Of a DNA stretch of 64,000 nt, positions 1-9,850 are shown piece by piece. Under the pieces are notes generated by a model. That model saw only the letters and a list, made by a program, of their open reading frames with translations. It made no database searches and had not been told where the DNA came from. The position numbers and the translations under genes are program-made. Source of the stretch: an uncultured Dorea sp. (GTDB lineage: Bacteria; Bacillota; Clostridia; Lachnospirales; Lachnospiraceae). Position 1 is the stretch's first letter, and each line of letters opens with the position of its first letter. Location of the stretch: contig CAJUMF010000002.1 in assembly GCA_910586965.1 (NCBI GenBank), forward strand, positions 62,001 to 126,000, in the 5' to 3' direction.

Positions 1-1
1 T

Positions 2-1525
2 GAGGAAGCAGATAATCTTGCCGCTACCATCCGTATCGGCGGTCTGAAGTTGGAGCTTGAGGAACTGCGCTCGAATGTTGTGGGAGCACAGCTTGGAGAA
101 CAGGCGATCAGCACCAGCCTTAAGGCAGGGGCCATCGGCCTTGTGCTGGTATTTTTGTTTATGATCTTTGCTTATTATCTGCCGGGATTTGCTTCTTCGC
201 TGGCACTGATCATCTACACAGAGCTTGTGATGGTGATACTGAATGCATTTGAAGTGACGCTGACGCTGCCGGGTATCGCAGGTATTATCTTGAGTATCGG
301 TATGGCAGTGGATGCGAACGTTATTATATTTGCCCGTGTGAAAGAGGAGATTGCTCTTGGAAAGAGTGTCAGAAATTCATTAAAGACCGGATTCCAGAAG
401 GCCATGTCTGCGATCGTGGACGGTAATGTGACGACGTTAATCGCGGCGGTGGTTCTCTGGCTTAAGGGTTCCGGTACGGTAAAGGGGTTCGCCCAGACAC
501 TTGCGATCGGTATCATCGTGTCCATGTTTACTGCTCTTGTGGTAACACGTCTTATTGTATATGCATTCTACGCAGTTGGCCTGCGGGATGAGAAGCTGTA
601 TTATCATAAGACAAAAGAGAGAACATCCATAGATTTCCTCAGCAAGAAGAATATCTGCTTTGCAGTATCTTTAGTCTTGATCATAGCAGGATTTGTGTTC
701 ATGGGTGTGAACAGTTCCAGAGGACAAGGAGCGTTCGAGTACAGTCTGGAGTTCGAGGGCGGTACATCGACGACAGTTCCGTTTGATAAAGATTATACCA
801 TCGATGAGATCGATGCAGAGATTGTGCCGGTTGTGGAGAAAGTAACTGGAGACAATAATGTACAGACACAGAAGGTGGCTGGAACGAAGCAAGTGATTAT
901 CAAGACAGTAACCCTTGAACTTGACCAGCGTGAGGAGCTTAATAAAGCACTGGTTGATAAGTTCGGTGTGAAGGAAGAGGAGATCACGGCTGAAAATATC
1001 AGCTCTACAGTCAGCGGTGAGATGCGTCAGGATGCGATCATTGCGGTGATCATCTCTACGCTGTGTATGCTTCTTTATATCTGGTTCAGATTCAAGGATA
1101 TCCGGTTTGCGACCAGTGCGGTTGTGGCGCTGCTTCACGACGTTTTAGTCGTTCTTGCATTTTACGCGGCTGCAAGAGTGTCAGTAGGTAATACTTTTAT
1201 TGCATGTATGCTTACAATTGTAGGTTACTCGATCAACGCGACGATCGTTATCTTTGACCGGATCCGTGAGGAGCTTCACTATAAGACCAGGACGACAGAC
1301 CTTAAGCAGCTTGTAAATAAGAGTATCACCCAGACGCTGACAAGAAGTATCTATACTTCATTGACAACTTTCGTGATGGTAGCGGTATTGTTTGTCATGG
1401 GTGTAAGCTCGATCAAAGAGTTTGCGCTTCCGCTCATGGTAGGTATCGTATGCGGCGGATATTCTTCTGTATGCATTACCGGGGCACTTTGGTATGTGAT
1501 GAAGACAAAGATTGGGAAAAAATAA
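2..1525 (+). CDS. secDF: Protein translocase subunits SecD/SecF fusion, 3' part
   Basis: This is the C-terminal half of a fused SecDF, the membrane complex that uses the proton gradient to pull secreted proteins through SecYEG. The reading frame is open to the window edge, so the gene begins upstream; an in-frame TTG at position 50 is not a start. The first residues (an LAA-TIRIGG-LEL-EE stretch) match the end of the SecD periplasmic domain, followed by six SecD membrane helices including the GMAVDANVII motif. A second set of helices with an extracellular loop (FEYSLEFEGG) and the SecF motifs GYSINATIVIFDRIRE follows. Fused SecDF is common in Firmicutes. A strong hairpin follows the stop. Confidence 0.93.
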   Translation, partial: EEADNLAATIRIGGLKLELEELRSNVVGAQLGEQAISTSLKAGAIGLVLVFLFMIFAYYLPGFASSLALIIYTELVMVILNAFEVTLTLPGIAGIILSIGMAVDANVIIFARVKEEIALGKSVRNSLKTGFQKAMSAIVDGNVTTLIAAVVLWLKGSGTVKGFAQTLAIGIIVSMFTALVVTRLIVYAFYAVGLRDEKLYYHKTKERTSIDFLSKKNICFAVSLVLIIAGFVFMGVNSSRGQGAFEYSLEFEGGTSTTVPFDKDYTIDEIDAEIVPVVEKVTGDNNVQTQKVAGTKQVIIKTVTLELDQREELNKALVDKFGVKEEEITAENISSTVSGEMRQDAIIAVIISTLCMLLYIWFRFKDIRFATSAVVALLHDVLVVLAFYAAARVSVGNTFIACMLTIVGYSINATIVIFDRIREELHYKTRTTDLKQLVNKSITQTLTRSIYTSLTTFVMVAVLFVMGVSSIKEFALPLMVGIVCGGYSSVCITGALWYVMKTKIGKK

Positions 1526-1545
1526 AGATACAGGTAATTGAGAAT

Positions 1546-1597
1546 AAAACAGCCATTGCCATCTGGATGACTTATTAAAGATGGCGGTGGCTGTTTT
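1546..1597 (+). terminator. Rho-independent terminator of secDF
   Basis: An 18-bp near-perfect stem (arms 1546-1563 and 1580-1597, two mismatches) has A's on its left and T's on its right. It sits directly after the secDF stop. It swallows an in-frame ATG at 1581 of the next gene, which argues that recJ starts later, at 1626. Confidence 0.85.
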
Positions 1598-1625
1598 GCA
1601 TCGAATACATTTGGAGGAAAATGAG

Positions 1626-3386
1626 ATGGAACAGTGGGTGCTGCTAAGAAAGGGTGCGGATTTTGAAAGGATTGGGAAGAAGTTCCATATCAGCCCGCGT
1701 CTTGCATGTCTGATACGAAACAGAGGAGTTATCGGAGATAAGGCCATGGAAACGTATCTGAACGGACAACTTTCCGGGCTTTCTGACGGAAATCTTATGA
1801 AGGATATGAAGAAAGCAGTCCGTATTATAAAAAAGAAAATAGAAGAACACAAAAAAATCCGTGTGATCGGTGACTATGACATTGACGGAGTGAATGCTGT
1901 TTATATACTTTTAGAAGGGCTTCGGGGACTGGGAGCAAATGCTGACAGTGATATTCCGGACCGGATCAAGGATGGCTATGGACTTAACATGGAGATGATC
2001 GAGCGGGCGTACAGGGACGGGGCGGATACGATCATCACTTGTGATAACGGTATCGCAGCGGCAGAGGAGACAGCCCGCGGGAAAGAGCTCGGTATGACCG
2101 TGATCGTGACGGATCATCATGAAGTCCCCTTTGAAGAAACAGACGGGACAAGATGTTACAGGCTCCCGCCGGCGGATGCCGTCATAGACCCGAAGCAGGA
2201 GGATTGCGAGTATCCTTTTAAGGGACTGTGCGGCGGGGCTGTGGCATACAAGCTTATGGAAGAGCTGTACGAATCTTTTGGGCGCAGCAGGGAGGAACTT
2301 TCTTACCTCATAGAGAATGTAGCCATTGCCACAGTCGGGGATGTGATGGATCTGGTGGGGGAAAACCGGATACTTGTGAAGGAAGGTTTGTCAAGACTCC
2401 GAAACACAAAGAATCCGGGAATGAAAGCACTGATTAAACATACCGGAATTGTTCCGAGCTGTATTGGGGCGTATCATATAGGCTTTGTGCTGGGGCCTTG
2501 TCTGAATGCGGGAGGGAGACTTGATACAGCAAAGCGTTCTCTTGCGCTTTTGCAGGCAAAAACTGAGAAAGAGGCAGATGCGCTGGCAGCAGAGTTAAAG
2601 GCACTTAATGACAGCAGGAAAGATATGACAGAGCAGGCTGTGAAACAGGCCGCAGAGCTTGCAGAGCATTATTTGGGAGAGAGGGACAAGGTGCTGGTGC
2701 TTTATCTGCCGGACTGCCATGAAAGTCTGGCAGGCATCGTCGCGGGAAGGATAAGAGAGCGGTATGTGCGTCCTGTATTCGTTCTGACAGATGCCAGGGA
2801 AGGGGTGAAGGGATCCGGGCGTTCTATCGAAGCCTACCATATGTATGAGGGGCTGAATCAATGTAAAGTGCTGCTTGACAAATTCGGGGGACATAAGCTT
2901 GCTGCGGGCCTGAGCCTTAAGAAAGAACATATGGATGCTCTGCGCCGGATGCTGAATGAGAATTGTACATTGACTAAGGAGGATATGTCGGAAAAGGTGG
3001 CAATCGATATGGAGATGCCCTTTTCCTGCGTCACGGAAGAGCTGGTCTCGGAGTTGGAACTTTTAGAGCCTTTTGGAAAGGGCAATACAAAGCCGGTCTT
3101 TGCCGCAAGAAATATTTCTCTGTTAGAAGGGCGTATTCTTGGGAAGAATCATAATGTACTGAAACTGCGGGTAAGAGACTGTGCACACACATCTATTGAT
3201 GCTATGTTTTTTGGCGATATAGATATATTTTTGGATCATCTGGAAAAAAAGTATGGATCCGGGGCGAAGGAAAGGCTGCTTTCCGGCCGGACGGGCGGTA
3301 TGGAACTCTCCCTGACCTATTATCCCGGAATTAACGAATATCAGGGCAGAAGGACGCCTCAGATCGTGATTACCCATTACCGGTAG
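1626..3386 (+). CDS. recJ: Single-stranded-DNA-specific exonuclease RecJ
   Basis: A 586-residue DHH-family 5'-3' single-strand exonuclease for recombination repair and mismatch processing. Visible motifs: D83-Y-D85-I-D87-G (motif I), a CDNG motif near residue 139, DHH at 163-165 and the DHHA1 glycine-rich GSGRS region in the second half, then a C-terminal OB-like domain. The first aspartate motif reads DYDIDG instead of the common DYDADG, a tolerated change. The start was set at 1626 because GGAGG lies at 1613-1617 and because an earlier ATG (1581) is inside the secDF terminator. Length is typical of the Lachnospiraceae form. Confidence 0.9.
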   Translation: MEQWVLLRKGADFERIGKKFHISPRLACLIRNRGVIGDKAMETYLNGQLSGLSDGNLMKDMKKAVRIIKKKIEEHKKIRVIGDYDIDGVNAVYILLEGLRGLGANADSDIPDRIKDGYGLNMEMIERAYRDGADTIITCDNGIAAAEETARGKELGMTVIVTDHHEVPFEETDGTRCYRLPPADAVIDPKQEDCEYPFKGLCGGAVAYKLMEELYESFGRSREELSYLIENVAIATVGDVMDLVGENRILVKEGLSRLRNTKNPGMKALIKHTGIVPSCIGAYHIGFVLGPCLNAGGRLDTAKRSLALLQAKTEKEADALAAELKALNDSRKDMTEQAVKQAAELAEHYLGERDKVLVLYLPDCHESLAGIVAGRIRERYVRPVFVLTDAREGVKGSGRSIEAYHMYEGLNQCKVLLDKFGGHKLAAGLSLKKEHMDALRRMLNENCTLTKEDMSEKVAIDMEMPFSCVTEELVSELELLEPFGKGNTKPVFAARNISLLEGRILGKNHNVLKLRVRDCAHTSIDAMFFGDIDIFLDHLEKKYGSGAKERLLSGRTGGMELSLTYYPGINEYQGRRTPQIVITHYR

Positions 3387-3404
3387 GAAATACATAAGAT
3401 TTAT

Positions 3405-3433
3405 TTGAAAATCGTGTCAGAAGATGCTATACT
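3405..3433 (+). promoter_or_regulatory. Probable sigma-A promoter of apt
   Basis: TTGAAA at 3405-3410 and TATACT at 3428-3433 are separated by 17 nt, about 40 nt ahead of the apt ATG. Placement after the recJ stop makes this a convincing housekeeping promoter. Confidence 0.65.
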
Positions 3434-3475
3434 TTAGTGTATGTAATTTTACAGAGAGAAACGGAGAGAACTTTT

Positions 3476-4000
3476 ATGAAACCAATCGAAGAATACGTAA
3501 GAAGTATACCGGATTTTCCGGAACCGGGAATTATTTTCAGAGATGTGACAAGTGTCCTTCAGGATGCAGAAGGGCTTCATCTTGCCATAGACCTGATGCA
3601 GGAAAAGCTTGAGGGCACAGAGTTTGATGTTATCGTCGGGCCGGAGTCCCGCGGCTTTATTTTCGGGGTACCGATAGCTTATAATTTAAAAAAGCCGTTT
3701 ATTCCGATCCGCAAGAAAGGAAAGCTTCCTTGTGAGACTGCTTCTGTTACTTATGAACTGGAATACGGTTCTGCTGAGATTGAGATTCATAAGGATGCGA
3801 TTAAAAAAGGGCAAAAAGTTGTCATTATCGATGATCTGATTGCTACAGGCGGGACAAATGAAGCGATGGTAGAGCTGATCGAGGGGCTTGGCGGGGAAGT
3901 AGTAAAATGTGTATTCTTGATGGAGCTTTCGGGATTAAAGGGAAGAGAGCGGCTTTCAGAGTATGATGTGGATTCTGTTATTGTGTATCCGGGAAAGTAG
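3476..4000 (+). CDS. apt: Adenine phosphoribosyltransferase
   Basis: A 174-residue type I phosphoribosyltransferase that converts adenine and PRPP to AMP in purine salvage. The PRPP-binding signature VVIIDDLIATGGT is clear, preceded by the substrate loop (ESRGFIFG) and the flexible hood region. The ATG at 3476 follows a GGAGAG ribosome site; an earlier ATG at 3437 would lie only a few bases after the promoter and is unlikely. Its position between recJ and relA is the usual one in clostridia, where purine salvage and (p)ppGpp synthesis genes travel together. Confidence 0.93.
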   Translation: MKPIEEYVRSIPDFPEPGIIFRDVTSVLQDAEGLHLAIDLMQEKLEGTEFDVIVGPESRGFIFGVPIAYNLKKPFIPIRKKGKLPCETASVTYELEYGSAEIEIHKDAIKKGQKVVIIDDLIATGGTNEAMVELIEGLGGEVVKCVFLMELSGLKGRERLSEYDVDSVIVYPGK

Positions 4001-4057
4001 TAAGCTTGCGCAACGATTGTTATAGTTATGTAATTATCACAGGAAGGAGGCAGTGAT

Positions 4058-6421
4058 ATGTCAGAAAAAAGGACGACATATGAATCATTGGATAATCGGA
4101 TCGCATCAACTGCGGTGACCAAGGATTTATCGGCAGGGCTGGAGGTTGTGGACGGTCATGCAATTAAAGCGCCGAAAGATTATGAAGATCCGGATAAGCT
4201 TTATGACATGTTGATTGCCTGCATCCGAAGATACCATCCGTCTACGGATGTCACTATGATCGCAAAGGCGTACCATCTGGCGAAGAAGGCTCATGGGGAG
4301 CAGCTTCGTAAATCCGGTGAGCCTTATATCGTGCACCCGCTCTGGGTGGCGATCATTCTTGCCGAGCTTGAGATGGATAAAGAGACCATCGCGGCAGGGA
4401 TGATGCATGATGTGATCGAGGATACGAAGATCGGGGAGGAGACGTTAAAGAAAGAATTCGGCGAGGACGTCTGTTTTCTCGTTGACGGTGTGACAAAATT
4501 AGGGCAGTTATCCTACTCGTCGGATAAGCTTGAAGTACAGGCAGAGAGCCTTCGGAAGATGTTCCTTGCCATGGCCAAGGATATCCGGGTGATCATTATA
4601 AAGCTGGCGGACCGCCTTCACAACATGCGCACCCTCCAGTTTATGACTCCTGCAAAGCAGAAGGAGAAAGCGAAAGAGACCATGGATATCTATGCGCCCA
4701 TCGCTCACAGGCTGGGGATTTCCAAGATCAAGACAGAGCTTGACGACCTTTCTTTAAAATATTACGAGCCGCAGGTCTTTTTTGATCTGGTGAACCAGAT
4801 CAATGCCAGAAAGACGGAGCGGGAAGAGTTCGTAGATCAGATTGTAAAAGAAGTGTCTGACCATATGAAGAATTCGAATATCAAGGCAGAGGTGAGCGGC
4901 CGTGTGAAGCATTTCTTCAGCATCTATAAAAAGATGGTGAACCAGGATAAGACGGTGGATCAGATTTACGATCTGTTTGCGGTGCGCATCATCGTAGAGT
5001 CGGTGAAGGATTGTTATGCGGCGCTGGGCGTGATCCACGAATTATATACACCGATTCCGGGGCGTTTTAAGGATTATATCGCTATGCCAAAGTCAAATAT
5101 GTATCAGTCTCTTCACACAACGCTGATGAGTACTACGGGACAGAGTACGGCAGGCCAGCCTTTTGAGATCCAGATCCGTACAGAGGAGATGCATAAGACG
5201 GCGGAGTACGGGATTGCCGCCCACTGGAAATACAAGGAGTCCCAGGGCGGAAAGAAGAATGTAAAGATCCAGGAAGAAGAGAAGCTAAGCTGGTTAAGGC
5301 AGATCTTGGAGTGGCAGCAGGATATGTCGGATAACCGGGAGTTCTTAAGCCTGTTAAAGGGCGATCTGGACTTGTTTGCGGAGGATGTATACTGCTTTAC
5401 GCCCCAGGGAGATGTAAAGAATCTTCCAAACGGCTCTACGCCCATTGATTTTGCATACGCGATCCATAGTGCTGTGGGCAATAAGATGATCGGGGCAAGA
5501 GTGAATGGAAAGCTAGTGACTTTTGACTACAAGATTCAAAACGGCGACAGGATAGAAGTCCTTACTTCTCAGAATTCCAGGGGACCCAGCCGGGACTGGC
5601 TGAATATCGTTAAGAGCACCCAGGCGAAGAATAAGATCAACCAGTGGTTCAAAAAGCAGTTTAAGGAAGACAACATCATCAAAGGGAAGGAGATGATCGC
5701 ATCCTACTGTAAGTCAAAGTCTATCAATCCCCCGGATGTGCTCCAGACGAAATATATGGAGATTGTCCAGAATAAATATGGATTTAAGGACTGGGATTCG
5801 GTGCTTGCGGCCATCGGTCACGGCGGTCTGAAGGAAGGTCAGGTAGTGAACCGCCTGGTAGAGGAATACGGAAAAGAGCACAAGCAGGAGATGACCAATG
5901 AGGTCGTCTTAGAGAAGGTTGCTGAGGCAGCTAAGAATAAGGTCCATATCGCCAAGTCAAAGAGCGGGATCGTCGTCAAGGGAATCGATGATGTGGCTGT
6001 GCGTTTTTCGCGGTGCTGCAATCCGGTGCCGGGAGATGAGATCGTGGGCTTTGTGACCAGAGGAAGGGGGCTTTCCATCCACCGGACAGACTGTGTGAAT
6101 ATGATCCATCTGACAGAGGCAGAGCGGGCAAGGCTTATTGATGCAGAATGGGAAGGCGGAGTGGCAGAGAAGGCAGGCGGACAGTACCTTGCAGAGATCA
6201 AGATGTTTGCCTATGACAAGCAGGGACTTCTCATGGAAGTGACCAGGATCTTTACGGAGAACGGCGTAGATGTGAAATCCATGAACATCCGCACCAATAA
6301 GCAGGGGATGGCTACCATTGAGACAGGATTTATCGTTCACGGCAGGGCGGAGCTTGAGAAGGTCATCGCAAAGCTTCGTCAGCTTGAGGGCGTGATTGAT
6401 ATTGAAAGGACGACAGGGTAA
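4058..6421 (+). CDS. relA: Bifunctional (p)ppGpp synthetase/hydrolase (RSH)
   Basis: A 787-residue RelA/SpoT homologue that makes and degrades the alarmone (p)ppGpp during amino acid starvation. Domains in order: HD hydrolase with H93 and the H117-D118 pair, a synthetase domain (about residues 250-390, with the GRFKDYIAMPKSNMYQSLHT region), TGS (about 430-495), a zinc-finger/conserved-cysteine domain (RCCNPVPGDEI), and a C-terminal ACT domain. The intact HD residues suggest both activities are retained. AAGGAGG precedes the ATG. The stop codon overlaps the ATG of the next gene by one base, so the two are translationally coupled. Confidence 0.95.
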   Translation: MSEKRTTYESLDNRIASTAVTKDLSAGLEVVDGHAIKAPKDYEDPDKLYDMLIACIRRYHPSTDVTMIAKAYHLAKKAHGEQLRKSGEPYIVHPLWVAIILAELEMDKETIAAGMMHDVIEDTKIGEETLKKEFGEDVCFLVDGVTKLGQLSYSSDKLEVQAESLRKMFLAMAKDIRVIIIKLADRLHNMRTLQFMTPAKQKEKAKETMDIYAPIAHRLGISKIKTELDDLSLKYYEPQVFFDLVNQINARKTEREEFVDQIVKEVSDHMKNSNIKAEVSGRVKHFFSIYKKMVNQDKTVDQIYDLFAVRIIVESVKDCYAALGVIHELYTPIPGRFKDYIAMPKSNMYQSLHTTLMSTTGQSTAGQPFEIQIRTEEMHKTAEYGIAAHWKYKESQGGKKNVKIQEEEKLSWLRQILEWQQDMSDNREFLSLLKGDLDLFAEDVYCFTPQGDVKNLPNGSTPIDFAYAIHSAVGNKMIGARVNGKLVTFDYKIQNGDRIEVLTSQNSRGPSRDWLNIVKSTQAKNKINQWFKKQFKEDNIIKGKEMIASYCKSKSINPPDVLQTKYMEIVQNKYGFKDWDSVLAAIGHGGLKEGQVVNRLVEEYGKEHKQEMTNEVVLEKVAEAAKNKVHIAKSKSGIVVKGIDDVAVRFSRCCNPVPGDEIVGFVTRGRGLSIHRTDCVNMIHLTEAERARLIDAEWEGGVAEKAGGQYLAEIKMFAYDKQGLLMEVTRIFTENGVDVKSMNIRTNKQGMATIETGFIVHGRAELEKVIAKLRQLEGVIDIERTTG

Positions 6422-7041
6422 TGAAAGTAGAAAGATTTGTGACAGGGATTATCAGCACTAACTGTTATCTGGCGGTAAATGAGGAGACAAAGCAGGCGGT
6501 AATTGTGGACCCGGCAGCGTGTCCGAAAAAGATGCTGGATCATATAGAGACGGAGGGACTTAAGATCGAGGCGATCCTTCTGACACACGGACATTTTGAC
6601 CATATTATGGGAATTGATGGATTTTTAGAGAGATTCTCAGTGCCGGTCTATGTCCATGAGGATGATGAGAGGGTGATGAATGATCCCCGGCTGAATCAGT
6701 CCTCCACTTATACGGCGGGCTATACTTTTTCAGGAGCGCAGTATCTGCGGGATAGGCAGACGCTTGCGCTTGCGGGTTATACGTTTGAGGTCATCCATAC
6801 GCCGGGGCATACATGGGGCGGGTGCTGTTATTATATTGCGTCGGAGAAAGTGCTTTTCAGCGGAGATACGCTGTTCCAGTGCTCGGTGGGGCGGACGGAT
6901 TTTGAGACCAGCAGCACATCGGATCTTATGTATTCCGTTAGGGAGAAGCTTTTGAAGCTCCCGGATGAGACTCATGTGTATCCGGGACATATGGGAGAGA
7001 CGACGATCGGCTACGAGAAGGTGCATAATCCGTTTGTGTAA
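6421..7041 (+). CDS. Metallo-beta-lactamase-fold hydrolase (glyoxalase II-like)
   Basis: A 206-residue MBL-fold protein. The metal-binding motif is H56-G-H58-F-D60-H61, with further ligands in the HTPGHTWGG and GHMGETTIGYEK segments. This short form, without the C-terminal glutathione-binding helix of GloB, is common downstream of relA in clostridia and probably hydrolyses a thioester or similar small substrate in the cytoplasm. The actual substrate is unknown. It overlaps the relA stop (TAATG), so it belongs to the relA operon. Confidence 0.85.
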   Translation: MKVERFVTGIISTNCYLAVNEETKQAVIVDPAACPKKMLDHIETEGLKIEAILLTHGHFDHIMGIDGFLERFSVPVYVHEDDERVMNDPRLNQSSTYTAGYTFSGAQYLRDRQTLALAGYTFEVIHTPGHTWGGCCYYIASEKVLFSGDTLFQCSVGRTDFETSSTSDLMYSVREKLLKLPDETHVYPGHMGETTIGYEKVHNPFV

Positions 7042-7118
7042 GGCGAGCGAGTATGCGGGTGCAGCGGCTTATCCGTTATACCTGATTTTGCGATATACTT
7101 ACTTAGGAGATGGAATGT

Positions 7119-8579
7119 ATGATACAGGTGATATGCAGGGAAGAAACATATATTTATAATGCGTACCATATGACAAAGGCTTTTTATCCGTCCGCGGAAG
7201 TAGTTTCGCGGATAGAGGAAAAAGCCTCTAATTATGTAACGGTCATGGTTGACGGGGAGATGGCGGCGGCTGTCTCAGAGAGAGAATTGGCAAAGGGGCT
7301 TAGCGGCAAGGTATCTTCGGTATATGAAGCCGGAATCGGCGAAAAAAAACATCAGACGGATCTCGCGCTCTATGGCCAGTTAAAAGCAAAGACCGGCCGG
7401 ACACTCTCCTGGGGGATCCTGATGGGAGTGCGTCCGACAAAGCTTGCGATGCAAAAGCGAAGGGAAGGGATGTCTCCGGAGGAATTTCTCCGATGGTTTC
7501 AGGAAAATTACCTGGTGAGCCGGGAAAAGTCGGTCCTTGCCTGGCAGATTGCCTCGAAGGAAAAGGAACTGCTTGACCGGTTAGATACGAAGGACGGATA
7601 CAGTCTGTATGTAGGAATTCCCTTCTGTCCGACAGTCTGTGCGTACTGTTCTTTCAGTTCCGGTGAGTTGTCGGCGTGGAGAGAGAGAATTGATGATTAT
7701 CTTAAGGCGCTGTGCAATGAGCTTGCGTTTATTGCAAGAACTTCGGAAGGAAAGCGGCTCAATACGATATATATCGGAGGCGGGACGCCCACCACGCTGA
7801 GTGAAGCGCAGCTTGAGCGGCTCTTAACTTGTATCGATCTTAATTTTTCCAGGGAACATCTGCTGGAATACACCGTGGAGGCGGGGCGCCCGGATACTGT
7901 TACGGCCGGAAAGCTTGCTGTCTTGAAAGGTCATGGGATAACAAGGATTTCCATCAATCCTCAGACGATGCAGCAGCAGACCTTGGACCGGATTGGAAGA
8001 AAACATACGGTAGAGGAAGTAAAGAACGCATTTTCCCTGGCAAGAGAGATGGGCTATGACAATATCAATATGGATCTGATCATGGGACTTCCGGGAGAGA
8101 CAGTGAGGGAGGCAAAAGACACACTCCGGCAGATCGAGGAGCTGTCGCCGGATAATCTCACGGTCCATTCTCTTGCCATCAAGCGGGCGGCGAAGATGAC
8201 AGAGGAGGAGATAAAGAACGCAGAGTGTATCGGAGATATGATCAAAGAAGCTGCGGGGGCGGCGGGAAGAATGGGGATGTCTCCGTATTACCTGTACCGT
8301 CAGAAGAATATCTCCGGGAATTTTGAAAATGTGGGTTATGCAAAGGTTGACAAAGCCGGAATATACAATATACTTATAATGGAGGAAATTCAATCCATCC
8401 TAGCCGCAGGGGCGGGGGCATCTACTAAGATCGTGCTTGAAAGCGCACGCCCAATGCCCGGCAGTAAAAAAGGAAAGCTTACAAAGCTTATCCGTCAGGA
8501 GAATGTAAAGGCGGTGGATGCCTATATCAACCGCGTGGATGAGATGATCGAGCGAAAAGGAGAATGGTTATGGCGTTAA
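7119..8579 (+). CDS. hemZ: HemZ-type radical SAM coproporphyrinogen dehydrogenase
   Basis: A 486-residue radical SAM enzyme related to oxygen-independent coproporphyrinogen III oxidase. The iron-sulphur cluster motif is C170-P-T-V-C174-A-Y-C177, followed by the TIYIGGGTPT motif and the HemN-like GLPGET segment. A roughly 160-residue N-terminal extension precedes the catalytic core, as in Bacillus HemZ. The ATG at 7119 has AGGAG at 7105-7109; an in-frame ATG at 7110 touches that ribosome site and is rejected. Haem genes are not visible nearby, so the physiological substrate is uncertain. It overlaps hisS by 10 nt. Confidence 0.85.
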   Translation: MIQVICREETYIYNAYHMTKAFYPSAEVVSRIEEKASNYVTVMVDGEMAAAVSERELAKGLSGKVSSVYEAGIGEKKHQTDLALYGQLKAKTGRTLSWGILMGVRPTKLAMQKRREGMSPEEFLRWFQENYLVSREKSVLAWQIASKEKELLDRLDTKDGYSLYVGIPFCPTVCAYCSFSSGELSAWRERIDDYLKALCNELAFIARTSEGKRLNTIYIGGGTPTTLSEAQLERLLTCIDLNFSREHLLEYTVEAGRPDTVTAGKLAVLKGHGITRISINPQTMQQQTLDRIGRKHTVEEVKNAFSLAREMGYDNINMDLIMGLPGETVREAKDTLRQIEELSPDNLTVHSLAIKRAAKMTEEEIKNAECIGDMIKEAAGAAGRMGMSPYYLYRQKNISGNFENVGYAKVDKAGIYNILIMEEIQSILAAGAGASTKIVLESARPMPGSKKGKLTKLIRQENVKAVDAYINRVDEMIERKGEWLWR

Positions 8580-9838
8580 AGAAAAAACCAGTGACAGGCA
8601 TGAAGGACATGATGCCAAAGGAGATGGAAATCCGGGATCATGTCATTCATCTGATAAAAGAAACTTATAAGACTTTTGGATTTTTATCCATGGAGACGCC
8701 CTGCGTGGAGCATATCGAGAACTTGTGCAGCAGACAGGGCGGGGACAATGAGAAGCTGATCTTTAAGATCTTAAAGCGGGGCGAGAAGTTGAAGCTTCAT
8801 GATGCCAAAGAGGAAGGCGATCTGGTAGACGGAGGGCTTCGCTATGACCTGACGGTGCCGCTTGCCAGATATTACGCAAACCATGCCAATGACCTTCCCT
8901 CTCCCTTTAAGGCGATGCAGATCGGGAATGTGTGGAGGGCAGACCGCCCGCAGAAAGGTCGTTTCCGCCAGTTCGTGCAGTGCGATATTGATATCCTCGG
9001 GGAAGCAGGGAGCCTTGCGGAGATCGAGCTTATCTTAGCGACAACGTCTATGCTCGGGAAGCTTAATTTTAAAAACTTTACAGTGAATATCAATGACCGA
9101 AATATCCTGAAAGCGATGGCATCGTTCAGCGGCTTTAAGGAAGAAGATTACGATGAAGTGTTTATCATCCTTGACAAGATGGATAAGATCGGCGCAGACA
9201 AGGTGGCAGAGGAGCTTGCCGGACTTGGATATGAGAAGGAGAATGTAGACCGTTATCTGAAGCTCTTTGATGAGGCGGCGGAGGATGTATCCGGTATCCG
9301 TTATCTTAAGAAAAAGCTTGGTGTTCATCTCAGTGATGCGACGGCAGACAGTATGGAGATGATCATCTCAAGCGTAGAGGCGGCAAAGGACTGCGCGTTC
9401 AATATCCGCTTCACGCCTACGCTGGTGAGAGGGCAGTCCTACTATACCGGAACGATTTTTGAGGTGACGATGGATGACTTTGGCGGCTCTGTGGCCGGAG
9501 GCGGACGGTATGATAAGATGATCGGAAGATTTACCGGACAGGATACGCCTGCCTGCGGATTTTCCATCGGCTTTGAGCGGATCGTCATGCTGCTTTTGGA
9601 AAACGGCTATCAAGTGCCGAAAAAGAGTGTGAAGAAAGCATATCTGTTAGATAAGAAGCTTCCGAAGGAAGGAATCCTCAAGGTCCTTGCCCAGGCGAAA
9701 GAAGACCGGGAAGCGGGGATGCAGGTATTGATCGTGAATATGAAGAAGAATAAAAAGTTCCAGAAAGAGCAGCTTGCGGCAGACGGATATGAAGAAGTGC
9801 AGGAGTGTTACGCGGAAGTAAACGATGATAGGAGATAA
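8570..9838 (+). CDS. hisS: Histidyl-tRNA synthetase
   Basis: A 422-residue class II aminoacyl-tRNA synthetase charging tRNA-His. Motifs include the GLRYDLTVPLARYYANH region, the motif 2 arginine segment (GNVWRADRPQKGRFRQF), the histidine-binding YYTGTIFE and the motif 3 CGFSIGFERI. The last ~90 residues are the anticodon-binding domain. ATG 8570 was preferred to 8564 because the AAGGAG (8557-8562) is 1 nt from the earlier codon. It sits in the usual hemZ-hisS-aspS cluster and overlaps hemZ. Confidence 0.93.
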   Translation: MALKKKPVTGMKDMMPKEMEIRDHVIHLIKETYKTFGFLSMETPCVEHIENLCSRQGGDNEKLIFKILKRGEKLKLHDAKEEGDLVDGGLRYDLTVPLARYYANHANDLPSPFKAMQIGNVWRADRPQKGRFRQFVQCDIDILGEAGSLAEIELILATTSMLGKLNFKNFTVNINDRNILKAMASFSGFKEEDYDEVFIILDKMDKIGADKVAEELAGLGYEKENVDRYLKLFDEAAEDVSGIRYLKKKLGVHLSDATADSMEMIISSVEAAKDCAFNIRFTPTLVRGQSYYTGTIFEVTMDDFGGSVAGGGRYDKMIGRFTGQDTPACGFSIGFERIVMLLLENGYQVPKKSVKKAYLLDKKLPKEGILKVLAQAKEDREAGMQVLIVNMKKNKKFQKEQLAADGYEEVQECYAEVNDDRR

Positions 9839-9850
9839 AGGAGAAGAAAG

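Noticed and set aside
50..52. TTG as the start of secDF
   Set aside because: The frame is open to the window edge and the preceding residues match the SecD domain, so the gene is simply cut by the window.
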